From Sphingomonas aerolata (GTDB lineage Bacteria; Pseudomonadota; Alphaproteobacteria; Sphingomonadales; Sphingomonadaceae), in NCBI RefSeq assembly GCF_003046295.1, contig NZ_PZZN01000001.1, forward strand, positions 888,812 through 952,811: 64,000 nucleotides of DNA, read 5' to 3'. The position numbers were made by a program, and so were the translations under genes. Below the pieces are notes generated by a model. It was given only the letters and a program-made list of their open reading frames with translations, was not told the origin of the DNA and ran no database searches. Below, one piece after another: positions 57,248-64,000 of this stretch. The stretch's first letter is position 1. Each line of letters begins with the position of its first letter.

Positions 57248-57270
57248 CGGCGGTCGTCCCACGACCGCCG
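57248..57270. terminator. Bidirectional hairpin between convergent genes
   Basis: CGGCGGTCGT (57248-57257) and ACGACCGCCG (57261-57270) pair perfectly around a 3-base loop between the stops at 57236 and 57275. There is no T-run on either side. Confidence 0.5.
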
Positions 57271-57274
57271 GTGA

Positions 57275-59497
57275 TCAGGAGTGCGCGGCCAGCCCCCCCG
57301 CCAGCGGCATGCTCCTGATCCTGACCCCCGTCGCCGCCGCCAGCGCATTGGCGAGCGCGGCGGCGGTGGGCCCCTGCGCACACTCGCCCGTGCCGAGAAA
57401 GGGCGTACCCGGACGGTCGATGACCTCGACGACGACGCTGTGCGGCACGTCTGCGAACCGCAGGATCGGATAGCCGCTCCAGTCATAATCGGTCCGGCGC
57501 GCACCGTCGTGGCCCGCGGACTCATATGCGGTCCAGCTCAGCGACTGGAGCACCCCGCCCTCGACCTGGTTGCGGATGCCGTCGGGATTGACCGCCTCGC
57601 CGCTGTCGACCGCGACGACCGCGCGGTGGACGACCAGCCGCCCCTCGTCGGGGATCCGCTCGACATCGAGCGCGACCGCGCAATAGGCGCCGTGATTCTT
57701 GTAGCGCGCAAAGGCGATGCCCCGCCCGCGATTGGGCCGGGGCCGGTAGCGGCTCCACCCGAACCGCGCCGCCGCGCGCCGGATCACGTCTGCAGCGCGC
57801 GGATCGTCGAGATGCGCGAGCCGGAACGCGACCGGGTCGCGCCCCGCCGCCGCCGCCAGCTCGTCCATCGCGCTTTCGAGCGCGAAGATGTTCAGATGCG
57901 CGCCCAGCCCGCGCAGTGCCGAGACACGGACCGGCATGTCGGGCAGGAAATGGCTGACGATGCTCTGATTGGCGAAGCGATAGAGCGGGATGGCGTTGCG
58001 ATCGCCGCCGCCATTGGGCTGCGGGATCGGCTTGGGCGGCGTCGGCGCGAACGGCGGCACCACCTCCACGCCCGCGAGAAGGTCGCCCGCCGCGACGGGC
58101 CGCGTGCTGTGCGTGTTGCTCCACACCTGATGCCGCCAGTCGACGATCCGCCCCGACGCATCCAGCGTCGCGTCGATCTGCGCGAGCATCGCCGGCCCGA
58201 GCGGTTCCCAGCCATGCTCCTGCTCGCGGCTCCATTGCAGCCGGACCGGAACGCCGGGCATCGCACATGCGATCAGCGCGGCATCGCCCGCGACGTCGTC
58301 CGCCCCATTATGCCCGTAACAGCCCGCCCCCTCGCGGTGGACGCAGCGGACGCGGTCGGCGGGCATCGCGACCAGCTCGGCGATCGCGGTGCGCAGCGGC
58401 TCGACGCCTTGGCTGTGCGTCCACACCGTCAATTGCCCCTCGGCCATCAGCGCCACCGCGCAGGACGGCCCGATCGCACCGTGCATCAGATAGGGCCGGT
58501 CGTACCGCGCCGACAGCCGCCGCACGCCCGGCGCCGCGGACGCGTCGCGACGCGTGTCGATCACACTGCTCTCGCGCCGCATCTCCAGCAGTCCCGCGGG
58601 CATCGGCGGCAGCGCGGGCACGCCCGCGTCGCGCGTCCATGCGCCCTGATTGGCGACGCGCAGTGCCTGTTCGAGCGGCCATTCGCGTGGACCGACGATC
58701 GCCGCGAACCGCCCGACCTCAACGACCCGCGCGACGCCCGGCTGCCGTCGCAGCGCGGCAAGATCGGGGGTCAGCCGCGTCCCCGAGGACGGCCCGCGCA
58801 GGACGCGCGCATGCACCATGTCCGGCAGCCGCATGTCCTGCACATAGCTTGGCAGGCCGGTCAGCTTGGCGGGGAGGTCGACGCGCGGCACCGGTCGTCC
58901 GATCAGCCGCCGCGCCGCCACGGGCTTGCGCGGCACGTCGGCGCGCGCGCGCACCGCCAGCGACGTCGACGCGGCAAGCTCGGCATAACTCGCACGCCGT
59001 CCCTGCCCGTCGAGCACGACGCCGTCGCGCGTGAACAGCGTCGTCGCCGCCACCCCCCAGCGCGCCGCCGCGGTCTCGGCGAGCAGCAGCCGGACACAGG
59101 CGGCGGCATTGGCGATCGCGGTCCCGCTCTGCTCGAGCGTCTGGCTGCCCGCGGTCACGCCCTCGTTCGGGGTCAGCGCGGTATCCGCGGTGATCAAATC
59201 GACCCGCCCGATCGCGACATCGAGCTCGTCCGCGGCCAGCTGCGCCATCGCGGTCTTCACGCCGGTCCCCAGTTCGACCTTGCCCGTGAACACCGTGACC
59301 CGGCCATCGGCACCGATGCGGATCCACGCGTCGAGATCAGGGAATTTGGCGAGCGTCCCCGGCAAATCGGGCGCGACCGTCGGCGGTCCGCCGCTGCCCT
59401 CGCCGCCGCCGGTCTGTGCGAGCGCGGCCGTCGGCGCGAGCGCGAAGGCGACCAGCAGCCCGCCGAGTATGTCGCGCCGCGACGCCTGTCCGCTCAC
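57275..59497 (-). CDS. Molybdopterin-binding subunit of aldehyde/isoquinoline-type dehydrogenase
   Basis: A 740-residue molybdenum hydroxylase large subunit of the isoquinoline 1-oxidoreductase beta (IorB) type. It starts at a GTG (59497) with a Tat-like signal (SRRDILGGLL). Family features include VTVFTGKVELGTGVKTAMAQ-type segment (read as FTGKVELGTG), the cofactor loops EGAGCYGHNGADD and RGLGAHLNIFALES. The C-terminal GTGECAQGPTAAALANA carries the catalytic Glu. It overlaps the 2Fe-2S gene by 4 bases. It should oxidise aldehydes or N-heterocycles in the periplasm and pass electrons to the 2Fe-2S and cytochrome subunits. Confidence 0.93.
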   Translation of the reverse strand: MSGQASRRDILGGLLVAFALAPTAALAQTGGGEGSGGPPTVAPDLPGTLAKFPDLDAWIRIGADGRVTVFTGKVELGTGVKTAMAQLAADELDVAIGRVDLITADTALTPNEGVTAGSQTLEQSGTAIANAAACVRLLLAETAAARWGVAATTLFTRDGVVLDGQGRRASYAELAASTSLAVRARADVPRKPVAARRLIGRPVPRVDLPAKLTGLPSYVQDMRLPDMVHARVLRGPSSGTRLTPDLAALRRQPGVARVVEVGRFAAIVGPREWPLEQALRVANQGAWTRDAGVPALPPMPAGLLEMRRESSVIDTRRDASAAPGVRRLSARYDRPYLMHGAIGPSCAVALMAEGQLTVWTHSQGVEPLRTAIAELVAMPADRVRCVHREGAGCYGHNGADDVAGDAALIACAMPGVPVRLQWSREQEHGWEPLGPAMLAQIDATLDASGRIVDWRHQVWSNTHSTRPVAAGDLLAGVEVVPPFAPTPPKPIPQPNGGGDRNAIPLYRFANQSIVSHFLPDMPVRVSALRGLGAHLNIFALESAMDELAAAAGRDPVAFRLAHLDDPRAADVIRRAAARFGWSRYRPRPNRGRGIAFARYKNHGAYCAVALDVERIPDEGRLVVHRAVVAVDSGEAVNPDGIRNQVEGGVLQSLSWTAYESAGHDGARRTDYDWSGYPILRFADVPHSVVVEVIDRPGTPFLGTGECAQGPTAAALANALAAATGVRIRSMPLAGGLAAHS

Positions 59498-59985
59498 GTC
59501 ACCGGCTCCGCAGGCTCGACCACCCCGCCGCCACGCATCACCGCCGCGCGCCGTACCGCGCGCAGGATCCGCATATGCGTCCCGCACCGGCAGAGCGACG
59601 GCGCCATCGCGCTGCGCAACTCGGTTTCGGTCGGCGTGACGGTCTTACGCAACAGGCCCTCGGCACGCGCGATCATCCCGGGGATGCAATAGCCGCACTG
59701 CGCCGCCTGCTCGTGCAGGAACGCGCGCTGGACGTCGCCCGGCGCCGCGGCGCTGCCCAGCCCCTCGACCGTCGTGACCGTGCGCGCACCGACCGCACCG
59801 ACGGGCAGCAGGCAGGCAAAGACCGGCCGGTCGTCGACCAGCACGGTGCACGCCCCGCATTGCCCCAGCCCGCACCCGAACTTGGCCGCATGCAGCCGCA
59901 AATCGTCGCGCAGGACATAGAGCAGCGGGGTGGCGGGATCGACATCGACGCGCGCGGTCGCCCCGTTGACGGTCAGGTCGATCAT
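59494..59985 (-). CDS. 2Fe-2S subunit of molybdenum hydroxylase
   Basis: A 163-residue iron-sulfur subunit. The plant-type ferredoxin cluster is in CGLGQCGACTVL with a later Cys (VFACLLPV), about residues 38-60. The helical second cluster is in AQCGYCIPGM and SLCRCGTH (about residues 95-135). All eight Cys are present. Overlaps on both sides (4 bases each) show strict co-translation with the cytochrome and the molybdopterin subunits. Confidence 0.95.
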   Translation of the reverse strand: MIDLTVNGATARVDVDPATPLLYVLRDDLRLHAAKFGCGLGQCGACTVLVDDRPVFACLLPVGAVGARTVTTVEGLGSAAAPGDVQRAFLHEQAAQCGYCIPGMIARAEGLLRKTVTPTETELRSAMAPSLCRCGTHMRILRAVRRAAVMRGGGVVEPAEPVT

Positions 59986-61271
59986 TCACCCTCCTTGCGC
60001 GCCGCAGCGACGTCTGTCTCGAGGTCCGGCCAAGCCGGCCCCGTCCCGTGCCGGGCCTGCAGATAGGCGACGATCTCCGCCACCTGCCGGTCGTCCAGCG
60101 CATCGGCAAAGGCGGGCATATACGGCCCGCGCGGCGCGACCGGCGGTTTCAGCCCTTTGAGGATCACCTGGATCGTATCACGCGGGTTCGCCTCGTGCAG
60201 CGGCGTGCCGAGCGGCAGCGCGGGACGACCGGCGACCATCATCGCCGCTCCCGGCTCGTGGCAGACCGCGCACGCGCCGTCATACAGCCGCGCGCCCTCG
60301 GGATGCCGCTGGCCCGCGAGCGCGCGACGATCGGGCAGCCGCGGCTCGGCCCGCGCGGCAGGCGCAGCGCGCATCTGCCACGCATAATAGGTCGCCATCG
60401 CGCGGACATCGGCCGGCTCGGCGCGCGCGAGATTATAGGTGACCGGCCCCATCGGCCCCGCGGCCGCTGCGTGCGCGGTGCTGAGCCCGGTGCGGAAATA
60501 GGCGTCGAGCCGCTCCACCGTCCAGGCACGGACCGCGGGCGAGCGTGCGTTGATCGGCGGCGCATACCAGCCGCCCGACCAGCCACCATCATAGGCCCGG
60601 TCGCCGCGCTTCTCCTGCTGCAACAGGCCGCGCGGACTGTGACAGGCGGTACAATGCGCCAGCGTCTCGCCGATATAGCGCCCCCGGTTCCACGCGGCCG
60701 ACTGGCGCGGATCGGCGACGACCGGCTGCGGATCGAAGAACAGCAGTTTCCAGCCCGCCAGCAGCGGCCGGAAGCCGAGCGGCGGAATCATCCGGTTCGC
60801 GGGCGGCACCGCGCGCACCGCCGGCCGGGTCATCAGGAACGCATAGAGAGCGTCCACATCGCCGTCCGCCACACCTGCATAATGCGTATAGGGAAAGGCC
60901 GGATAGAGATGGCTGCCGTCGCGCCCGACGCCCTCGCGCATCGCCCGGCGAAACGCGGCGGGCGACCATGATCCGATCCCGGTCGCGGAGTCGGGCGTGA
61001 TGTTGCTGCCGTAGATCGTCCCGAACGGCGTCTTGATCGGATAGCCGCCCACATAGGGACGCCCGCCCGCCGCCTGATGGCAGCTGACGCAATTGCCCAG
61101 TCGCGCCAGATTGGCGCCGCGCGCGACCAGCGCGGGATCGAACTGCCGGGGATCGGGGCGCGTCACGCGGGCGATGGCGGGCCGGTATGCGATTGCGGCG
61201 AACGCGATCCCGCACAGACCCAGCAGCACGACGGCGATGACGACGATGCGCCTGATCCCGGGCCGGCTCAT
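59982..61271 (-). CDS. Tri-haem cytochrome c subunit
   Basis: A 429-residue membrane-anchored c-type cytochrome, with an N-terminal TM helix (about residues 9-30) and three CxxCH haem sites: CVSCH (61), CTACH (about 208) and CAVCH (about 335). The layout matches the cytochrome subunit of alcohol/aldehyde dehydrogenases of acetic acid bacteria and sphingomonads. It is the first gene of the three-gene operon and would pass electrons from the molybdenum enzyme to ubiquinone or an oxidase. Confidence 0.93.
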   Translation of the reverse strand: MSRPGIRRIVVIAVVLLGLCGIAFAAIAYRPAIARVTRPDPRQFDPALVARGANLARLGNCVSCHQAAGGRPYVGGYPIKTPFGTIYGSNITPDSATGIGSWSPAAFRRAMREGVGRDGSHLYPAFPYTHYAGVADGDVDALYAFLMTRPAVRAVPPANRMIPPLGFRPLLAGWKLLFFDPQPVVADPRQSAAWNRGRYIGETLAHCTACHSPRGLLQQEKRGDRAYDGGWSGGWYAPPINARSPAVRAWTVERLDAYFRTGLSTAHAAAAGPMGPVTYNLARAEPADVRAMATYYAWQMRAAPAARAEPRLPDRRALAGQRHPEGARLYDGACAVCHEPGAAMMVAGRPALPLGTPLHEANPRDTIQVILKGLKPPVAPRGPYMPAFADALDDRQVAEIVAYLQARHGTGPAWPDLETDVAAARKEGE

Positions 61272-61482
61272 CCTCGCCTAGCCCCTTGCGTCGCCGAGCA
61301 CCGTCATACGCATCGTCTCGTCTCCCCCGTGTGACATCGGACGCACGGGCCGATCGGACGGGGATTGAACGATCCGGATGCCGACAATCTCCCCGCGCCG
61401 GGAGATAATCCCGACCCGCCGCATCGATTCGCACCGTGCCCGCGCTGTGCTAGGCTGACCCGACACTATGCGGGGGGCGGAG

Positions 61483-62517
61483 ATGCGCGAGATCCTGACG
61501 GCGGCGGCCCTGCTGGGCGCCGCGTTGACCGTGTCGGCAACAGCTGCGCAGACCCCAGCGCGGACCACACCCCCACCGGCCCCCGCGCCGGCACTCCGGG
61601 GTACGCTGGCCGGCCCGTTCGAACTCCGGTCGCAGCGCTTTCCCGGTACGGTCCGGCGCTACTGGGTCTATGTCCCGTCAGGCTATGATCCACGCCGCCC
61701 GCCCAATCTGCTGCTGTTCCAGGACGGGCAGCGCGCGACGAATCCGGCAGGGTCGCTCAGGGTGCCCGCGGTCCTCGACACGCTGATCCTGCAGCACGCG
61801 ATTCCGCCGACGCTCGGCATCTTCGTGACCCCCGGTCACCGCGCGGCGCACTATCCCGATACGCTCGGCATGGCCAACCCGGATCACCGGGTGGAGGAAT
61901 ATGACGCGCTGTCCGACGATTATGGCTGGATGACGCTGAACGAACTGCTCCCCGCGGTCGCGGCACGCTGGCGGTTCGCCGACGATCCGAAGCGCCGCGC
62001 GATCGGCGGCACGTCGAGCGGCGCGATCGCTTCCTGGACGATCGCGTGGCGGCATCCGGAAGCGTTCGGCAACGTGATCAGCTTCATCGGCAGCTATACG
62101 TCGATCGGCCTCACGCTCGGCCCGGACGGCGCACCGCGCACGCTCGGCGGCGACCTCTATCCCGGGCTCATCCGCAAGAGCCCGATCCGCCCCTTGCGCA
62201 TCGTCCTGCAGGACGGGGCCGCCGATCTCGACAACGAACATGGCAACTGGTTTCTCGCCAACCAGCAGATGGCGAAAAGCCTCGCATGGGCCAATGCGCA
62301 GGCTGATGCAGAGCACCGCCCGGGCCCGCGCTACGACGTCAGGACGGCGTGGACGCGCGGTGGCCATTCGGACGCGGACGGCGGCGCGATCCTGCCCGAC
62401 ATGCTGCGCTGGATCTGGCGCGACCAGCCCGCAGCCGCGGACGCCCCGCCTTCTACTGTCCCGCCCCCTACTGCCCCGCCCCCTACTGCCCCACGACGAT
62501 CTTCGGCAGGGTCGTGA
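61483..62517 (+). CDS. Exported esterase (Fes/esterase-D-like alpha/beta hydrolase)
   Basis: A 344-residue secreted esterase. A signal peptide ends near ATAAQ (about residue 22). The esterase-D domain starts RRYWVYVPSGYDP and has LLLFQDGQ, the nucleophile in IGGTSSGAIAS (about residue 172) and a late His in RGGHSDADGG. It resembles enterochelin and feruloyl esterases. A proline-threonine tail (PPPTA repeats) made by a 15-base tandem repeat ends the protein and overlaps the next gene's end by 35 bases. ATG 61483 is favoured over 61468 because a GGGGGG run lies 5 bases ahead. Confidence 0.87.
   Translation: MREILTAAALLGAALTVSATAAQTPARTTPPPAPAPALRGTLAGPFELRSQRFPGTVRRYWVYVPSGYDPRRPPNLLLFQDGQRATNPAGSLRVPAVLDTLILQHAIPPTLGIFVTPGHRAAHYPDTLGMANPDHRVEEYDALSDDYGWMTLNELLPAVAARWRFADDPKRRAIGGTSSGAIASWTIAWRHPEAFGNVISFIGSYTSIGLTLGPDGAPRTLGGDLYPGLIRKSPIRPLRIVLQDGAADLDNEHGNWFLANQQMAKSLAWANAQADAEHRPGPRYDVRTAWTRGGHSDADGGAILPDMLRWIWRDQPAAADAPPSTVPPPTAPPPTAPRRSSAGS
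62453..62492. repeat. 15-base tandem repeat, 2.7 copies
   Basis: CTACTGTCCCGCCCC, CTACTGCCCCGCCCC and CTACTGCCCC stand in tandem at the 3' end of the esterase gene, coding a PPPTA-type tail. The third copy contains the stop of the convergent DUF1080 gene (62483-62485), so copy number could vary the esterase end without harming that gene much. Confidence 0.75.
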
Positions 62518-63424
62518 TCGGTTCGACCGTGATCGCGCGGAACCAGGTCTCGGCGCCTTCGGATTGCAGCTGGATCCGGCCATGCGTCAGCGGCCGTCGG
62601 CCATCGGGGCCGATCGTCGCCAGATCATGCACTTCGCCGACCGGTACGCCGTTGACGACATGCACCGCGCGGTCGCCGACGACATAGAGGTCGAGCGTGT
62701 TCCACGCGCCGACCGGCCGTTCGGCATCGGTCGCCGCCTCGACATTCCAGGTCGGCGTGCCGTTGACGATGTCGATCTCGCGCCCCCCGGCACGGAAGCG
62801 GAGATGCGGTTCGACCAGCGACGGGTCGAACGTCACCCCGGTACGGCCGCGCAGCTTGCTGCCGACCGCGACGATCATCCCGGTCGATCCGGTCATGATC
62901 TCGAACTCGACCGACGGCCGCCACGTCCCGAACACCTCGCCCGGCGCGCCATGCGTATGATAGAGCAGGCCGTTGTTGCGCGGCTGCGTCGCGCGCGGTG
63001 CCCAGGTCCTGGCGCCCCATTTGAACTGCAGCCGCAGGTGATAGTCACGAAGGTCTGCCTGGTGGACCAGGCTGCCCCAGGTCTCGCCCTTCACCCAGAT
63101 CGCCGGCGCCCCGTCGACGCTGCGCACCGCGAAGTCGCCCTTGGTGTCCCGGCTCGTGCCGATCGGCGGCGTACCCGGCTTTGCCTGATAGGTGATCGAC
63201 GGGTCGGGATAGCCGAGCCACGCGGTCCAGCCCGTGAGGCTGCGCCCGTCGAACAGCGTGGTCGACTTGCCCGTCGGCACGGGGATGTCGGTCAACCTGA
63301 GCTGCTGCGGCGCCGCGGCGGGCTCGCCCGCAATCGCCCGCGCCCGGTCCTGTGACGTCTGCGCGGTCGCAGGCGCGGACACCAGCATCAGCGCGACCAG
63401 CGCGCGCTTGGATCTTCCAGACAT
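62483..63424 (-). CDS. DUF1080 (3-keto-disaccharide hydrolase-like) exported protein
   Basis: A 313-residue periplasmic protein. The signal peptide ends near APATAQ (residue 22). The DUF1080 lectin-like fold is marked by LFDGRSLTGWTAW (about residue 58), DYHLRLQFKWG, NNGLLYHTHG and the last strand IQLQSEGAETWFRAITVEPI. Members cleave or bind 3-keto-glycosides and often sit beside ThuA-like proteins, as here (divergent, 105 bases between starts). GGGGGAG precedes ATG 63424. Confidence 0.88.
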   Translation of the reverse strand: MSGRSKRALVALMLVSAPATAQTSQDRARAIAGEPAAAPQQLRLTDIPVPTGKSTTLFDGRSLTGWTAWLGYPDPSITYQAKPGTPPIGTSRDTKGDFAVRSVDGAPAIWVKGETWGSLVHQADLRDYHLRLQFKWGARTWAPRATQPRNNGLLYHTHGAPGEVFGTWRPSVEFEIMTGSTGMIVAVGSKLRGRTGVTFDPSLVEPHLRFRAGGREIDIVNGTPTWNVEAATDAERPVGAWNTLDLYVVGDRAVHVVNGVPVGEVHDLATIGPDGRRPLTHGRIQLQSEGAETWFRAITVEPITTLPKIVVGQ

Positions 63425-63529
63425 TCGCCCTCAACTCCCCCATCATATTTATGGCTTAGCATAGCGCGTTATCGCTACCAGTTGAACTCCGGTGGTCCCG
63501 CGCGCTAGGACCGGGCGGGAGATTGCACG

Positions 63530-64000
63530 ATGCTCAAGATGTTGGCGCTGGCCGCCCTGCTCACCACGGCGCAGGCCGCGCCCGATCCGCATTTGCCGAA
63601 GGCCACGACCGACACCGTCGCCCCCGTGCTGCCCAAGGGGCTCGATCACGCGGTGCTGATCGTGTCGAAGACCAATGGCTGGCGGCATATCGAACATATC
63701 CCGCGTTCGAACCGCGTGCTTGCCGACATCGTGCAGGGGCTGGGTCGCACGAGCTACGCGACCGAGAATGCGGCGGTCTTCAACGACGACCAGCTACGCC
63801 ACTTCTCCGTCGTCGTGCTCAACAGCGCCAGCGGCGCCTTCCTGACGCCAGACCAGCGCGCGGCCTTCGCCCGCTTCGTCGCGCGCGGTGGCGGCGTCGT
63901 GGCGCTGCATGCCGCGGGCGACGACAGCCACACCGACGCCTGGTACAGCGACACGGTGATCGGCACGAAGTTCATCGGCCATCCGGGCGGCGAGGATCAG
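63530..64000 (+). CDS. ThuA-like domain protein, cut by window end
   Basis: The first 157 residues of an exported ThuA-family protein. A signal peptide (LALAALLTTAQAA) is followed by VLIVSKTNGWRHIEHIP, DDQLRHFSVVVLNSASG and the typical FARFVARGGGVVALHAAGDD segment with a WYSDTVIGTKFIGHPG end. These match the glutamine-amidotransferase-like ThuA fold used in trehalose/keto-sugar utilisation. Its partner is probably the divergent DUF1080 gene. GGGAGA is the ribosome binding site. The C-terminal part is missing. Confidence 0.85.
   Translation, partial: MLKMLALAALLTTAQAAPDPHLPKATTDTVAPVLPKGLDHAVLIVSKTNGWRHIEHIPRSNRVLADIVQGLGRTSYATENAAVFNDDQLRHFSVVVLNSASGAFLTPDQRAAFARFVARGGGVVALHAAGDDSHTDAWYSDTVIGTKFIGHPGGEDQ

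Noticed and set aside
53781..57383. A 1200-codon open frame on the minus strand
   Set aside because: Antisense to the TonB receptor at 53850-56720, whose signal peptide, plug motifs and barrel end are clear.
57281..59692. An 803-codon plus-strand open frame
   Set aside because: Antisense shadow of the molybdopterin subunit, which has cofactor motifs and overlaps properly with its operon partners.
1..64000. Search by eye for CRISPR arrays, insertion sequences, integrase genes, tRNA and rRNA genes
   Set aside because: No short regular direct repeats with spacers, no transposase or integrase motifs and no tRNA-like cloverleaf were noticed; the only tandem repeats are the RTX units and the 15-base repeat near 62453.

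Overview
The window is GC-rich, has dense overlapping genes, and carries two TonB-dependent receptors, a sphingomonad-style exopolysaccharide locus and many periplasmic hydrolases. This points to an alphaproteobacterium of the Sphingomonas/Sphingomonadaceae type. No rRNA, tRNA, CRISPR array or insertion sequence was seen. All family assignments come from reading motifs; no database search was run.

Layout. (1) 1-3133: a partial TonB-dependent receptor on the minus strand behind a TPP riboswitch, and a divergent FadR/GntR-type regulator. (2) 3340-22519: an exopolysaccharide locus whose parts match the xanthan/acetan (Gum) pathway step by step: outer-membrane barrel, Wza/GumB, GH5 endoglucanase, AAA ATPase, GumC/Wzz, a degenerate BY-kinase, GT26 (GumM-like), pyruvyltransferase (GumL-like), flippase (GumJ-like), further glycosyltransferases (GumI/GumH/GumK-like), UDP-glucose dehydrogenase and a GumD-like priming enzyme. 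I found no polymerase (GumE/Wzy). A PilZ protein, a catalytically dead-looking GGDEF protein and several small membrane proteins are interspersed. (3) 24116-24997: a polysaccharide deacetylase. (4) 25010-35307: a type I secretion pair (HlyD/PrtE and PrtD-like ABC) with its probable cargo, a 2407-residue RTX animal-type haem peroxidase of the kind known from bacterial Mn(II) oxidation (MopA). (5) 35677-39422: SCO-type copper chaperone, two small multicopper oxidases and a LuxR-family regulator. Sections 4 and 5 share a candidate upstream motif. (6) 39704-44652: a FixL/FixJ-like two-component pair, then a photoactive yellow protein (PYP), a PAS-PAS-GGDEF diguanylate cyclase and a PYP-type p-coumarate ligase, tightly packed. 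This looks like a blue-light to c-di-GMP module and is the most striking content. (7) 44670-53698: small proteins, two alpha/beta hydrolases, a hydrolase/gluconate-dehydrogenase-subunit-3 fusion with a GMC oxidoreductase and an SDR, MsrA, a metallophosphoesterase and an HNH protein. (8) 53850-64000: a second TonB receptor, an NTF2-like protein, a molybdenum hydroxylase with 2Fe-2S subunit and tri-haem cytochrome c, a periplasmic esterase, a DUF1080 protein and a ThuA-like protein cut by the window end.

How the parts may work together (inference): light sensed by PYP could set c-di-GMP through the neighbouring cyclase, and PilZ/GGDEF proteins inside the exopolysaccharide locus are plausible readers. 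The secreted peroxidase and copper oxidases would act outside the cell or in the periplasm, possibly on metals or phenolics in the polysaccharide matrix.
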